Positions 1 through 6,728 of a stretch of DNA of 45,871 nucleotides are shown piece by piece. The position numbers and the translations under genes are program-made. The stretch is from JBFLYO01 sp040756745. Lineage in GTDB: Bacteria > Bacteroidota > Ignavibacteria > UBA10030 > UBA6906. The notes beneath the pieces are model-generated. The model did not search any database. It saw nothing but the letters and a program-made list of their open reading frames with translations, and was not told the origin of the DNA. The DNA lies in the NCBI GenBank assembly GCA_040756745.1, contig JBFLYO010000031.1:1-45871 (forward strand), written 5' to 3'. How positions within the stretch are numbered: position 1 is the first letter of the stretch; the number at the start of each line of letters is the position of its first letter.

Positions 1-732
1 TTCATCAACATCGAGACCCTCAGCTTTCAGTCGATGCTTCAGGCCGGGCGGTGGCAGATGCACAACATTGCCACGCTCCCGGGCACCAACTTCGTGATGT
101 GGACATGGCTGATCCGGCAGCTCGGGGGGTGGGATGAGGAGGCGCTGACGGAGGATTCGGAGCTGAGCATCCGGATCTATCAGGAGGGGTACAAGATCAA
201 GTTTGTGCCGTACGCGGTGACGTACGAGCAGGAACCGCAGGAATGGAACGTCTGGGTGCGCCAGCGCACCCGCTGGGTGCGGGGCAACAACTACGTGCTG
301 GGGAAATTCCTGAAGCACATCCCGCAGTTCCGGAGCAAGCGGCTCGCATTCGACGTGCTCTACACGCTGTCGCTCTACTATGTCTTCTTCGTTGCGATCG
401 TGATCTCAGACGCGCTGTTTGTCGTGAGCGCCGCGAACCTGGTCAGCATGTCGCTCCCCGGCCCCTACACGTTCGTCTGGATCATGGCCGTCTTTCTCTT
501 CCTTTTCGAGACCATGCTCGCGATCTCATACGACGGCGAGGATCGGCTGCGGCAGATCCCGGTGCTGGTGGTAATGTACTTCACCTACTGCCAGCTCTGG
601 ATCTACATCGTCGTGAAGGCGCTCTGGATGGAATACGTGAAAAAGGAGAAGCGGGTCTGGGACAAAACCGTGCGGTTTGATGTGAGGGCTCAGGTCGAGG
701 TACCCTTCAGTATGCCTCCCGACGATGTTTGA
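1..732 (+). CDS. Glycosyltransferase family 2 (cellulose synthase-like), C-terminal part
   Basis: The reading frame is open from the first base of the window, so the N-terminus lies outside it. The visible 243 residues hold the second half of a processive GT2 enzyme: TEDSEL, matching the catalytic (T/S)ED motif, and then QRTRW, the Q-x-x-R-W motif that holds the growing glycan in the channel. At least three hydrophobic segments follow, around LYYVFFVAIVISDALFVV, YTFVWIMAVFLFLF and VLVVMYFTYCQLWIYIVV, as expected for an inner-membrane polysaccharide synthase. It ends in a short charged cytoplasmic tail. The family includes cellulose, hyaluronan and poly-GlcNAc synthases. Without the N-terminus or neighbours the polymer cannot be named. 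The 293 bases after it (733-1025) hold no recognisable gene, only the promoter of the next gene at their end. Confidence 0.88.
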   Translation, partial: FINIETLSFQSMLQAGRWQMHNIATLPGTNFVMWTWLIRQLGGWDEEALTEDSELSIRIYQEGYKIKFVPYAVTYEQEPQEWNVWVRQRTRWVRGNNYVLGKFLKHIPQFRSKRLAFDVLYTLSLYYVFFVAIVISDALFVVSAANLVSMSLPGPYTFVWIMAVFLFLFETMLAISYDGEDRLRQIPVLVVMYFTYCQLWIYIVVKALWMEYVKKEKRVWDKTVRFDVRAQVEVPFSMPPDDV

Positions 733-985
733 ATGGGTAGAGGATCACGTCTCTGCCGATGCACCAAAGGTCTAGTTTTCATGCAAATTGATGGAAGGTG
801 ATGATATTTGATTGATTCTCTCAGGCTGATCATTGTTGAACAACGTTGAATATCGTAGCGGACTCGAAGGGAGTCAAGCTAAGTGGTCCCGTCGCCGACA
901 AGAGTCGTATTTACCCGGCCGTGGCACTGGATTCGAATGTCATTACAACGACCTGTCCTTGGCACGAGTACACCTTTGTCAAAAA

Positions 986-1020
986 GTGTCCTTGACAGAA
1001 GGACACCTTTTGCCTATATT
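986..1020 (+). promoter_or_regulatory. Sigma70-like promoter with overlapping inverted-repeat operator
   Basis: TTGACA (992-997) and TATATT (1015-1020) are separated by exactly 17 bases, a near-consensus promoter. An 8-bp perfect inverted repeat, GTGTCCTT (986-993) and AAGGACAC (999-1006) with a 5-base loop, straddles the -35 box. A protein bound there would block RNA polymerase. The expected transcription start (about 1025-1028) falls on the ATG of the AAA/DUF4143 gene, implying a leaderless mRNA. The boxes and repeat are read directly; repression and leaderless translation are inferred. Confidence 0.7.
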
Positions 1021-1025
1021 TCCCT

Positions 1026-2348
1026 ATGCCACTACACCCTATACTTGCCGAGAAGCTCAACGAATCACTCGCGACGGGTCCGATTCAGCCTTTTACGAGG
1101 CGTGATTCCCGATTACCGTCGATTCCAGGGAAGACTCACGCCGTAATCGGAATGCGGCGGACTGGGAAGACGACATTCCTCCGACAACTTCAAGCCGACC
1201 GTCGGGCAGTGCTTCCCGCAGAACGCGCGATCTACATTAGCTTTGATGATGACCGGCTTGTGTACCTGAACCAGGGACAATTGGGTCAACTCCTGGAAGA
1301 ATACTACCGTCGTTTCCCCGATTTGCGCGGTAAGGAAACGGTCTCATGGTTTCTGGATGAAGTCCAGCTTGTGGCAGGGTGGGAAAGATTTGTTCGTCGA
1401 GTCATGGATTCGGAGCGGGTCGAAGTTGTCGTCTCCGGTTCCTCAGCGCGGATGCTCAGCAGGGAAATTCACACATCAATGCGAGGCCGGAGTGTCGAGA
1501 CGATCATCCGTCCGTTCAGCTTTAGGGAATTTCTGCGTCACCGGGGCGAGGAACCGCAGAAGCCAGGCGAGGAATTCTCGGCCGGCGAACGATCGCTCAT
1601 TGAGAAACGATTTCGCGAGTACCTGCAGGAAGGGGGATTCCCGGAAGCGCAGGGGCTTTCTGCTCCGCTTCGTGTGGAACTGCTTCAGGGATACGTGAAC
1701 GCCGTTCTCTTTCGCGATATCCTCGAACGCTATGGCATCACTCAGGTCGCCGCACTGCGATGGTTTGTACGACAATGCCTGCGTAATTCGGCCGCGGCGT
1801 TGAGTGTACACAGAATGCATCAGGATCTTAAAACACAGGGCCTTGGTGTTGGCAAAGATTCGTTGCACGAGATGCTCGGGTATCTTGTCGACGCGTTCCT
1901 CATCAGCGCAATCCCGATCTCAACCGATTCTGAACGAAAACGGAATTCGAATCCACGCAAGATCTATCCGGTTGATCCCGGCTTAATCCGCGCATTTGAT
2001 CCGAGCGGCAGACCACAGGAAGGCCGTGCGCTGGAGACTGTGGTGTTGAATGAACTTGAGCGTCGGAAGGGAGACGTGAGATATGTCAAGACACCCTCTG
2101 GATATGAGGTGGACTTCCACGCCCGATTCCCGGACGGTACCGAGGAGCTGATTCAGGTCTGCTCCGACATTTCCTCCGTTGGGACAATGGAGCGAGAAGT
2201 GCGAGCGCTGCGGGAAGCATCGGAAGCATACCCTCGCGCCGTCAAGCGCCTGTTGCTGCTGGTGCGTGAACAGGCGATGCCGATTCAGGAAGCAGGGATG
2301 TCCGTAGCGACGGTCTACGATTGGCTACTTCATGGAACATCAGCGTGA
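1026..2348 (+). CDS. AAA ATPase with DUF4143 domain
   Basis: A 440-residue stand-alone ATPase of the AAA_14/DUF4143 type. Walker A is GMRRTGKT (residues 42-49) and Walker B is WFLDEVQ (about 108-114). A helical middle follows, then a C-terminal DUF4143 region with the nuclease-like pattern VDFHARFPDGTEELIQVC near residues 360-380. Such proteins are widespread in prokaryotes, often look horizontally acquired, and have no settled function. The ATG at 1026 was chosen because the next in-frame ATG (1152) would cut into Walker A. No Shine-Dalgarno precedes it, and the promoter places the RNA start on this codon. The 3' end overlaps the convergent OsmC gene by 19 bases. A second, divergent member of the family lies at 34816-36006. 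Confidence 0.88.
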   Translation: MPLHPILAEKLNESLATGPIQPFTRRDSRLPSIPGKTHAVIGMRRTGKTTFLRQLQADRRAVLPAERAIYISFDDDRLVYLNQGQLGQLLEEYYRRFPDLRGKETVSWFLDEVQLVAGWERFVRRVMDSERVEVVVSGSSARMLSREIHTSMRGRSVETIIRPFSFREFLRHRGEEPQKPGEEFSAGERSLIEKRFREYLQEGGFPEAQGLSAPLRVELLQGYVNAVLFRDILERYGITQVAALRWFVRQCLRNSAAALSVHRMHQDLKTQGLGVGKDSLHEMLGYLVDAFLISAIPISTDSERKRNSNPRKIYPVDPGLIRAFDPSGRPQEGRALETVVLNELERRKGDVRYVKTPSGYEVDFHARFPDGTEELIQVCSDISSVGTMEREVRALREASEAYPRAVKRLLLLVREQAMPIQEAGMSVATVYDWLLHGTSA

Positions 2349-2776
2349 GCCGGCGGCTCCTCAATCCTGTACGAGTGGGTGATCTTCACGGTGTCGCGCA
2401 GCATCGCCGTGACGGAGCAGTACTTCGTTTCGGAAAGTTCGATTGCGCGCTCCACATCAACAGGTGAGATTCCCTTGCCGTAAAAGACGTACTCGATGTG
2501 GATGGTGCTGTAGATCTTTGGGTGCTCGTCACGTACAGTGGCGGTGAGCTTTGCTTCGTATCTCTCCACCGGGGTGCGCTTCTTCTTCAGTATCGGGATC
2601 ACATCCATTGACGTACACCCTCCCAGCGCCATCAAGAGGAGCTCCTTCGGCGTCGGCCCCGCTTCCGATCCTCCCTCCTCTTTCTTCCCGTCCATGATGA
2701 CCCAGTGCGTGGAGTCGGCTTTGGCGGCGAGGGTGATTCCCTGGAGCTGCTTGATAGTTGCGGTTCGTTTGTTCAT
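2330..2776 (-). CDS. OsmC/Ohr family protein
   Basis: A 148-residue protein with the two conserved redox cysteines of the OsmC family: C54 in LGGCTSMDV and C120 in TKYCSV. The first sits at the start of the long central helix. Family members are thiol-dependent peroxidases that reduce organic hydroperoxides, and some act on persulfides. It is the last gene of the minus-strand sulfur operon, 27 bases after mobA, so a role in handling reactive sulfur or oxidants made by the pathway is plausible but inferred. The ATG at 2776 (MNKRTATIKQ) was chosen over an upstream TTG at 2788 because a GGAG lies just before it. The mobA-osmC gap carries an A/T-rich text-like repeat (2785-2820) similar in style to the one at 15440-15478. 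Confidence 0.87.
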   Translation of the reverse strand: MNKRTATIKQLQGITLAAKADSTHWVIMDGKKEEGGSEAGPTPKELLLMALGGCTSMDVIPILKKKRTPVERYEAKLTATVRDEHPKIYSTIHIEYVFYGKGISPVDVERAIELSETKYCSVTAMLRDTVKITHSYRIEEPPAHADVP

Positions 2777-2803
2777 CGCTCCATCCAATTCAAGATTCCA
2801 AAT

Positions 2804-3379
2804 TCAAATTTCAAAATCGTTCTTTGTGTTCACATTGGCCAGGAGATTCTCCCTGTAGAAGCTCAGGTCCGGCCCGATCAGCACCCGCTTCGCCCCCACT
2901 TCCTCCAGCAAGTCCTTCACTTTCAACTTCCCTTCATTCAACCGTCGTGTGATTGCCGGCAGAACAGGACTTCGGTACAGCCCGCACAGCGGGTGAACCC
3001 TCCCGCCCATTTCGGCGACAGTCACAGATGCGTCGCGGCTCTGGTCGATGATATGACGAATTAGTTCGACTCTGACGAACGGGGTGTCACAGGCGAGGAC
3101 GAAGAGAGAATCAGCGCGAAGAGTTTCGAACGCTGCATGGATCCCGGCAAGAGGCCCCTGGCCAGGGAAGATGTCATGAATGACGTCGATCCCCTGGAAG
3201 GAATACGAACGATCGGGAGAGGTTACCACCACGACGTGTCCAACTGCATGCGCAAGCGTCGCCACGATGTGCGCGGCCATCGGGATGCCCTTGAAGGGGA
3301 TGAGAGCCTTGTCGCGCCCCATCCGGCGTGAGTCCCCCCCGGCAAGTACTACTCCCCAGATCACTTCACCGCCGGCCAT
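2804..3379 (-). CDS. mobA: Molybdenum cofactor guanylyltransferase
   Basis: A 191-residue nucleotidyltransferase. The signature LAGGDSRRMGRDKAL (residues 12-26) is the GTP-binding loop of MobA, with the conserved GG, R-x-M-G and D-K. PGQGPLAGI and LACDTPFV follow, the latter carrying the metal-binding Asp. MobA transfers GMP from GTP to molybdenum cofactor to make the guanine dinucleotide form used by DMSO-reductase-family enzymes. That fits its place in an operon whose main enzyme (6729-8930) belongs to that family. It starts 18 bases after the rhodanese gene. Full length, with no missing motif seen. Confidence 0.93.
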   Translation of the reverse strand: MAGGEVIWGVVLAGGDSRRMGRDKALIPFKGIPMAAHIVATLAHAVGHVVVVTSPDRSYSFQGIDVIHDIFPGQGPLAGIHAAFETLRADSLFVLACDTPFVRVELIRHIIDQSRDASVTVAEMGGRVHPLCGLYRSPVLPAITRRLNEGKLKVKDLLEEVGAKRVLIGPDLSFYRENLLANVNTKNDFEI

Positions 3380-3397
3380 CGTCAGCCCTGGCGAATT

Positions 3398-4048
3398 TCA
3401 GCACCCCTCTTTTTTCTTTTTCGTAGTCGTGCCGCCGGCAGGTGCAACCGGCGGGGCCGAGATCTGCGGTTTCGGCATTATAAGGGTCGGGCCGGCTGCT
3501 GCCTCTCCGCTCCCCGTTCGCAATGATCCGCCGAAGAACGCGCTCACATGCTTCAGCTTCTCGAGTGATGCGGCGCTGCTGTCTGCCGTCACTCTGGGGA
3601 ACAGCACACGCTCCTTCCATCCATCGAGCCCGCCGCTCAGCATGTAGACGCTCCGGTGCTGACGCGCCTTCAGCAGAAACCAGGCCTGCGCGGAATGGAT
3701 CCCCCCTTCAGAGTACAGGAGAACGGTCTCGTTCCGCCCGAGCGACGACCGATCAAGACCCGTGAGAGGAATGTTTTCGGCGGTGGGAATATGGTATTCC
3801 GCAAATTCCGCCTCGCGCCGAAGGTCCACCAGCCGGTAATCCGAGCGCCCCGCAATGATCCAGTCGGCAAGCTGCTCGGGCGATACGTGGTCGACCTCTC
3901 GCTGGACCATCAGCGCAAGTTCTGATGGATCGATTGTTGCCCGCGCGCCTTTACCCGGATCGCCGAGGAAGAGCGCAAGGAATCCCAGCACCAGCGTCGC
4001 CAGGCCCAGGGCTCTGTTCACTGTGAGTTTCGTGAATAGCCCTTTCAT
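3398..4048 (-). CDS. Membrane-anchored rhodanese-like protein lacking the catalytic Cys
   Basis: A 216-residue protein with an N-terminal hydrophobic segment (residues about 11-29), which is a membrane anchor or uncleaved signal, and a rhodanese domain (about 55-150). The family motifs YRLVDLRREAEFAEYHIPTA and LSGGLDGWK are present. In the active loop, where rhodaneses carry Cys in C-x5-R/H, the sequence reads LYSEGGIHSA: Ser113 replaces the persulfide-forming Cys. Classical sulfurtransferase activity is therefore doubtful, and sulfur binding or scaffolding is more likely. The C-terminus is Pro/Lys-rich and ends in a lone Cys. ATG 4048 follows the upstream stop by two bases, with GGAG further up. 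It is the seventh gene of the sulfur operon. Confidence 0.85.
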   Translation of the reverse strand: MKGLFTKLTVNRALGLATLVLGFLALFLGDPGKGARATIDPSELALMVQREVDHVSPEQLADWIIAGRSDYRLVDLRREAEFAEYHIPTAENIPLTGLDRSSLGRNETVLLYSEGGIHSAQAWFLLKARQHRSVYMLSGGLDGWKERVLFPRVTADSSAASLEKLKHVSAFFGGSLRTGSGEAAAGPTLIMPKPQISAPPVAPAGGTTTKKKKEGC

Positions 4049-4050
4049 AG

Positions 4051-4650
4051 TCAACGGACTCCTTTCTTTGCAGCCATCCATTTTTCCACCTGAGTTGCGC
4101 CGGCGAACCCTCCGACTGCCATGAGAACAACAAGAAAGACGACAAGGCCGTACGAGAGATCGAAGAACTCAGGTAGTGTCACGCGGCCGAGCGGAGTCAT
4201 GGTGTAGAATCCACTTACCAGGGGAAACAGCTCGCCGAAGAGGAGCAAACCGGCAAGGATGCCCCCCAGGAACGCCATGCCGTCAAGCTTCCCTGTGGCT
4301 GCAGCAACGCACGAGGTGCCGGGGCAGTAGCCGCCAACGACGAAGCCGACGCCAAGGAGGAGTCCTCCTGCAAACTGCGGCACGATGTACGTGGGAGTGA
4401 GGTAGATGAGCGACAGATCGAGATACCCGATCCACCCGAGGTAGAAGACCCCAATCATCGCTGTAACGATTGCGGTGAACATGACCTTGAACACCGTCAT
4501 GTCGGTCAGATAGAACTGCGCGGTCAGCTTTTTCGCGCTGCCGAAACCTGCCCGTTCCAGGAAGAACCCGAAGCCAATGCCGATCACAAAGGCGACGACC
4601 AGACTCACGTTATCGCCGAAGAGTCCGAATTTGTACCAGGGGGCGCTCAT
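4051..4650 (-). CDS. YeeE/YedE family transporter half (second)
   Basis: A 199-residue, strongly hydrophobic protein with about five membrane helices and the conserved cysteine motif GGYCPGTSC. YeeE/YedE (TsuA-like) proteins import thiosulfate or move sulfur through conserved membrane cysteines. In many genomes the fold is split into two adjacent half-size genes, as here. The start at 4650 overlaps the stop of the first half by ATGA, so the halves are translationally coupled and probably form one transporter. Substrate (thiosulfate, sulfide or another sulfur species) cannot be read from the sequence. Confidence 0.88.
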   Translation of the reverse strand: MSAPWYKFGLFGDNVSLVVAFVIGIGFGFFLERAGFGSAKKLTAQFYLTDMTVFKVMFTAIVTAMIGVFYLGWIGYLDLSLIYLTPTYIVPQFAGGLLLGVGFVVGGYCPGTSCVAAATGKLDGMAFLGGILAGLLLFGELFPLVSGFYTMTPLGRVTLPEFFDLSYGLVVFLVVLMAVGGFAGATQVEKWMAAKKGVR

Positions 4651-5222
4651 AGCCATTGCCTCCGTACGAAATACGCCAGTGCATATGCTCCGGCGAAGAC
4701 CATCAGCATCGTGATCCAACTACCGAGGTTCAGTACCGCGCCGCCGGTCAGCGCCTGGCCGCTCGTGCAGCCGCGGGCGATCTTGGCGCCGATCCCCATG
4801 ATTCCTCCCCCGAAGAAGGCAAGGATGAGCCGGGATCGGTCGGTGATCGCTGGCCCCCGATCGACGGCAATCCTGACCCGCCCCGCCAGGGCTCCGGAGA
4901 TCAGCCCGCCGGCAAAGACGCCGAGGACTTCGAACACGAGCCAGTCCATGAGCGGGCTCGTTGTCCCGTCGCCGAGATACTCGGCATAGAACTCGTTCGC
5001 CTTCGCGTGCTCGGGGGCCACAGCATTGACTCCGGTGGCGACGACCGCAGTGAACGCACCAGAGGCGCCGAGACCGCGTCCCATGACCACGAAGGAGAGG
5101 AGCAGGACAAGGCCCAGGCCGAGACCGGCGAGGTAGGGATTCATGTATGGATGCGCAGTCCGGGCCGCGGTTGTCGTTGCCGCCCGGAGATCCGCGGGTG
5201 GTGAAGCCGTCAGAGTTGTCAT
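4647..5222 (-). CDS. YeeE/YedE family transporter half (first)
   Basis: A 191-residue protein with about four membrane helices and the family cysteine motif GCTSGQALTGGAVL. A polar, Ala/Thr-rich N-terminus of about 35 residues precedes the first helix. ATG 5222 was chosen because it starts a clean N-terminus 14 bases after the NrfD-like gene; an upstream extension would overlap that gene. With its neighbour it forms a split thiosulfate/sulfur transporter. The pairing of such a transporter with a Psr/Phs-type reductase suggests that it feeds substrate to, or removes product from, the respiratory enzyme. Confidence 0.88.
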   Translation of the reverse strand: MTTLTASPPADLRAATTTAARTAHPYMNPYLAGLGLGLVLLLSFVVMGRGLGASGAFTAVVATGVNAVAPEHAKANEFYAEYLGDGTTSPLMDWLVFEVLGVFAGGLISGALAGRVRIAVDRGPAITDRSRLILAFFGGGIMGIGAKIARGCTSGQALTGGAVLNLGSWITMLMVFAGAYALAYFVRRQWL

Positions 5223-5236
5223 GCCGTTTTCCTTGT

Positions 5237-6181
5237 TCAGTGAATCGTTGACGCCCAATGGCTTGCCTGCCCCGCGGCCACGATGACGAACCGCAGTGCC
5301 AGACCTCCGGCCATGACAAGCACCGGCGATGCGGGGACGTGTCGGATCTTCCCTGCGACGGCAAGCGACTGTATGATCAGCGGGATGATAATACCAAGAG
5401 CTATGACAAACACCCAGAACACCGGAGCAAACGCTCCGGTGAGAAGCAGGACTGCGGCCTCCTCATGAACCCGTGAGGTGGTAATGAGCCCGATAAGGAA
5501 GAGCAGGATCAGAGCACTCTCCGCCGTAAGGAACATATTGTCCGCCCGTGCGAGCATCCGGCTCTCGCCGGGGTCTCTGCTTATCAGGTGGACAAGTGCC
5601 GCGGCGGAAGAGAGTCCGGAGAGCAGGAAGATAAACCCGAGCAGAGGACTGTTCCAAAGCGGCCGGGCTCCAAGCGCGCTGAGGAGAATCCCCGTGTAGA
5701 TACCAAGCCCCGCTCCCAGCACCATGCTCGCCATGCCGATGCGACGGACCAGGCCGGAACGGCCGCGCAAAAAATTCCTTGCTCGATCAAGAGCCGTAAA
5801 ACGCTGCGTCAGGTATCGTGGAGGGCGGATGGCAAGCGTAAGGACCAGCACCGGATAGACAAGAAGGAGGATCCACGACCCCCACGACATGGGCGACGCG
5901 ATCTGGAAGGTCAGGTAAAATCTCCAGACGTGCCACTTATCCTCGAGGTCGAGGAACAACGCGATCATGCCGGCCGAGAGAAGGACCAGGCCAAGCATCG
6001 GAAGTTGTTCACATACGCATATGCTCTCGGTGTGCCGTCCTCGGTACATGAAGTACCCGCCGATGATCATGATCCCGGCAACGAGCCCGCCAAGGAAGAG
6101 ATACACGGCGATCTCCCACCCCCAGACGTGCAGCGACGGATCGATCAGTGGATTGGCGCGGGTGGAATAGAGCTCATGCAT
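5237..6181 (-). CDS. NrfD/PsrC-like quinol-oxidising membrane subunit
   Basis: A 314-residue integral membrane protein with about eight hydrophobic helices and no haem-binding CxxCH. N-terminal HVWGWEIAVYLFLGGLVAG is typical of NrfD/PsrC proteins, which anchor the complex and pass electrons from menaquinol to the Fe-S subunit. It lies directly after the ferredoxin-type gene (5 bases). ATG 6181 was chosen because a GGAG inside the 3' end of that gene gives a proper ribosome site and longer starts would run deep into it. With the two preceding genes it makes a complete three-subunit molybdoenzyme complex. Confidence 0.9.
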   Translation of the reverse strand: MHELYSTRANPLIDPSLHVWGWEIAVYLFLGGLVAGIMIIGGYFMYRGRHTESICVCEQLPMLGLVLLSAGMIALFLDLEDKWHVWRFYLTFQIASPMSWGSWILLLVYPVLVLTLAIRPPRYLTQRFTALDRARNFLRGRSGLVRRIGMASMVLGAGLGIYTGILLSALGARPLWNSPLLGFIFLLSGLSSAAALVHLISRDPGESRMLARADNMFLTAESALILLFLIGLITTSRVHEEAAVLLLTGAFAPVFWVFVIALGIIIPLIIQSLAVAGKIRHVPASPVLVMAGGLALRFVIVAAGQASHWASTIH

Positions 6182-6186
6182 GCCGC

Positions 6187-6726
6187 TTACTCCAGATAAT
6201 AGATTCTTGGTTTCGTTCCTGCCTCGGGCATCAGCGGTGCGGCACGCCGGGATGCCAGCAGCGTGCTCACGTTGCTGTGCGGGTCGTCGAGGTCGCCGAA
6301 GTGCATGCAGAGCGTCGGACAAACTGCCACACAGGCGGGGTCAAGTCCCTGCTCAACCCGCGGGAGGCAGAAGGTGCACTTGTCCGCATATCCATCGGGA
6401 TGAATGAACCTGGCGTCGTATGGGCAGGCAGCAATGCAGGCCTTGCAGCCGGTGCATTTGTCGGCATCGACGAGCACGATGCCGCCGTGTTCGTGAATGT
6501 GGCTCGCTCCCGTTGGACAGGCGGAGACGCAGGGGGGATCGTCGCAGTGGTTGCACCGCTCGCTCCTGATCTGCATGTGAAGCGTCGGGAACGACCCCTC
6601 AGTATCGAACACCACCCAGTCCCGGTGAACGCCGAGAGGCACGTCGTTTTCCGTTGTGCAGGCCACGACGCAGTCGGTACAGCCGACGCATCGTACGGTA
6701 TCGATGACCATTCCGTAGCGCGCCAT
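6187..6726 (-). CDS. 4Fe-4S dicluster electron-transfer subunit (PsrB/PhsB/NrfC-like)
   Basis: A 179-residue protein with four cysteine groups typical of the four-cluster subunits of DMSO-reductase-family complexes: CVGCTDCVVAC, CNHCDDPPCVSACP, CTGCKACIAACP and CTFCLPRVEQG with DPACVAVCP. It carries electrons between the NrfD-like anchor and the molybdopterin subunit. No signal peptide is visible, as usual when such subunits ride with a Tat-exported partner. It starts 2 bases after the stop of the catalytic gene (TAG, CC, ATG), so the genes are coupled. Confidence 0.93.
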   Translation of the reverse strand: MARYGMVIDTVRCVGCTDCVVACTTENDVPLGVHRDWVVFDTEGSFPTLHMQIRSERCNHCDDPPCVSACPTGASHIHEHGGIVLVDADKCTGCKACIAACPYDARFIHPDGYADKCTFCLPRVEQGLDPACVAVCPTLCMHFGDLDDPHSNVSTLLASRRAAPLMPEAGTKPRIYYLE

Positions 6727-6728
6727 GG

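Noticed and set aside
833..1146. Short plus-strand frames between the glycosyltransferase and the AAA gene
   Set aside because: No ribosome site or motif, and they run through the promoter of the AAA gene.
1026..2348. AAA/DUF4143 gene as half of a toxin-antitoxin pair
   Set aside because: No small partner gene on either side; only the operator-like promoter resembles such systems.
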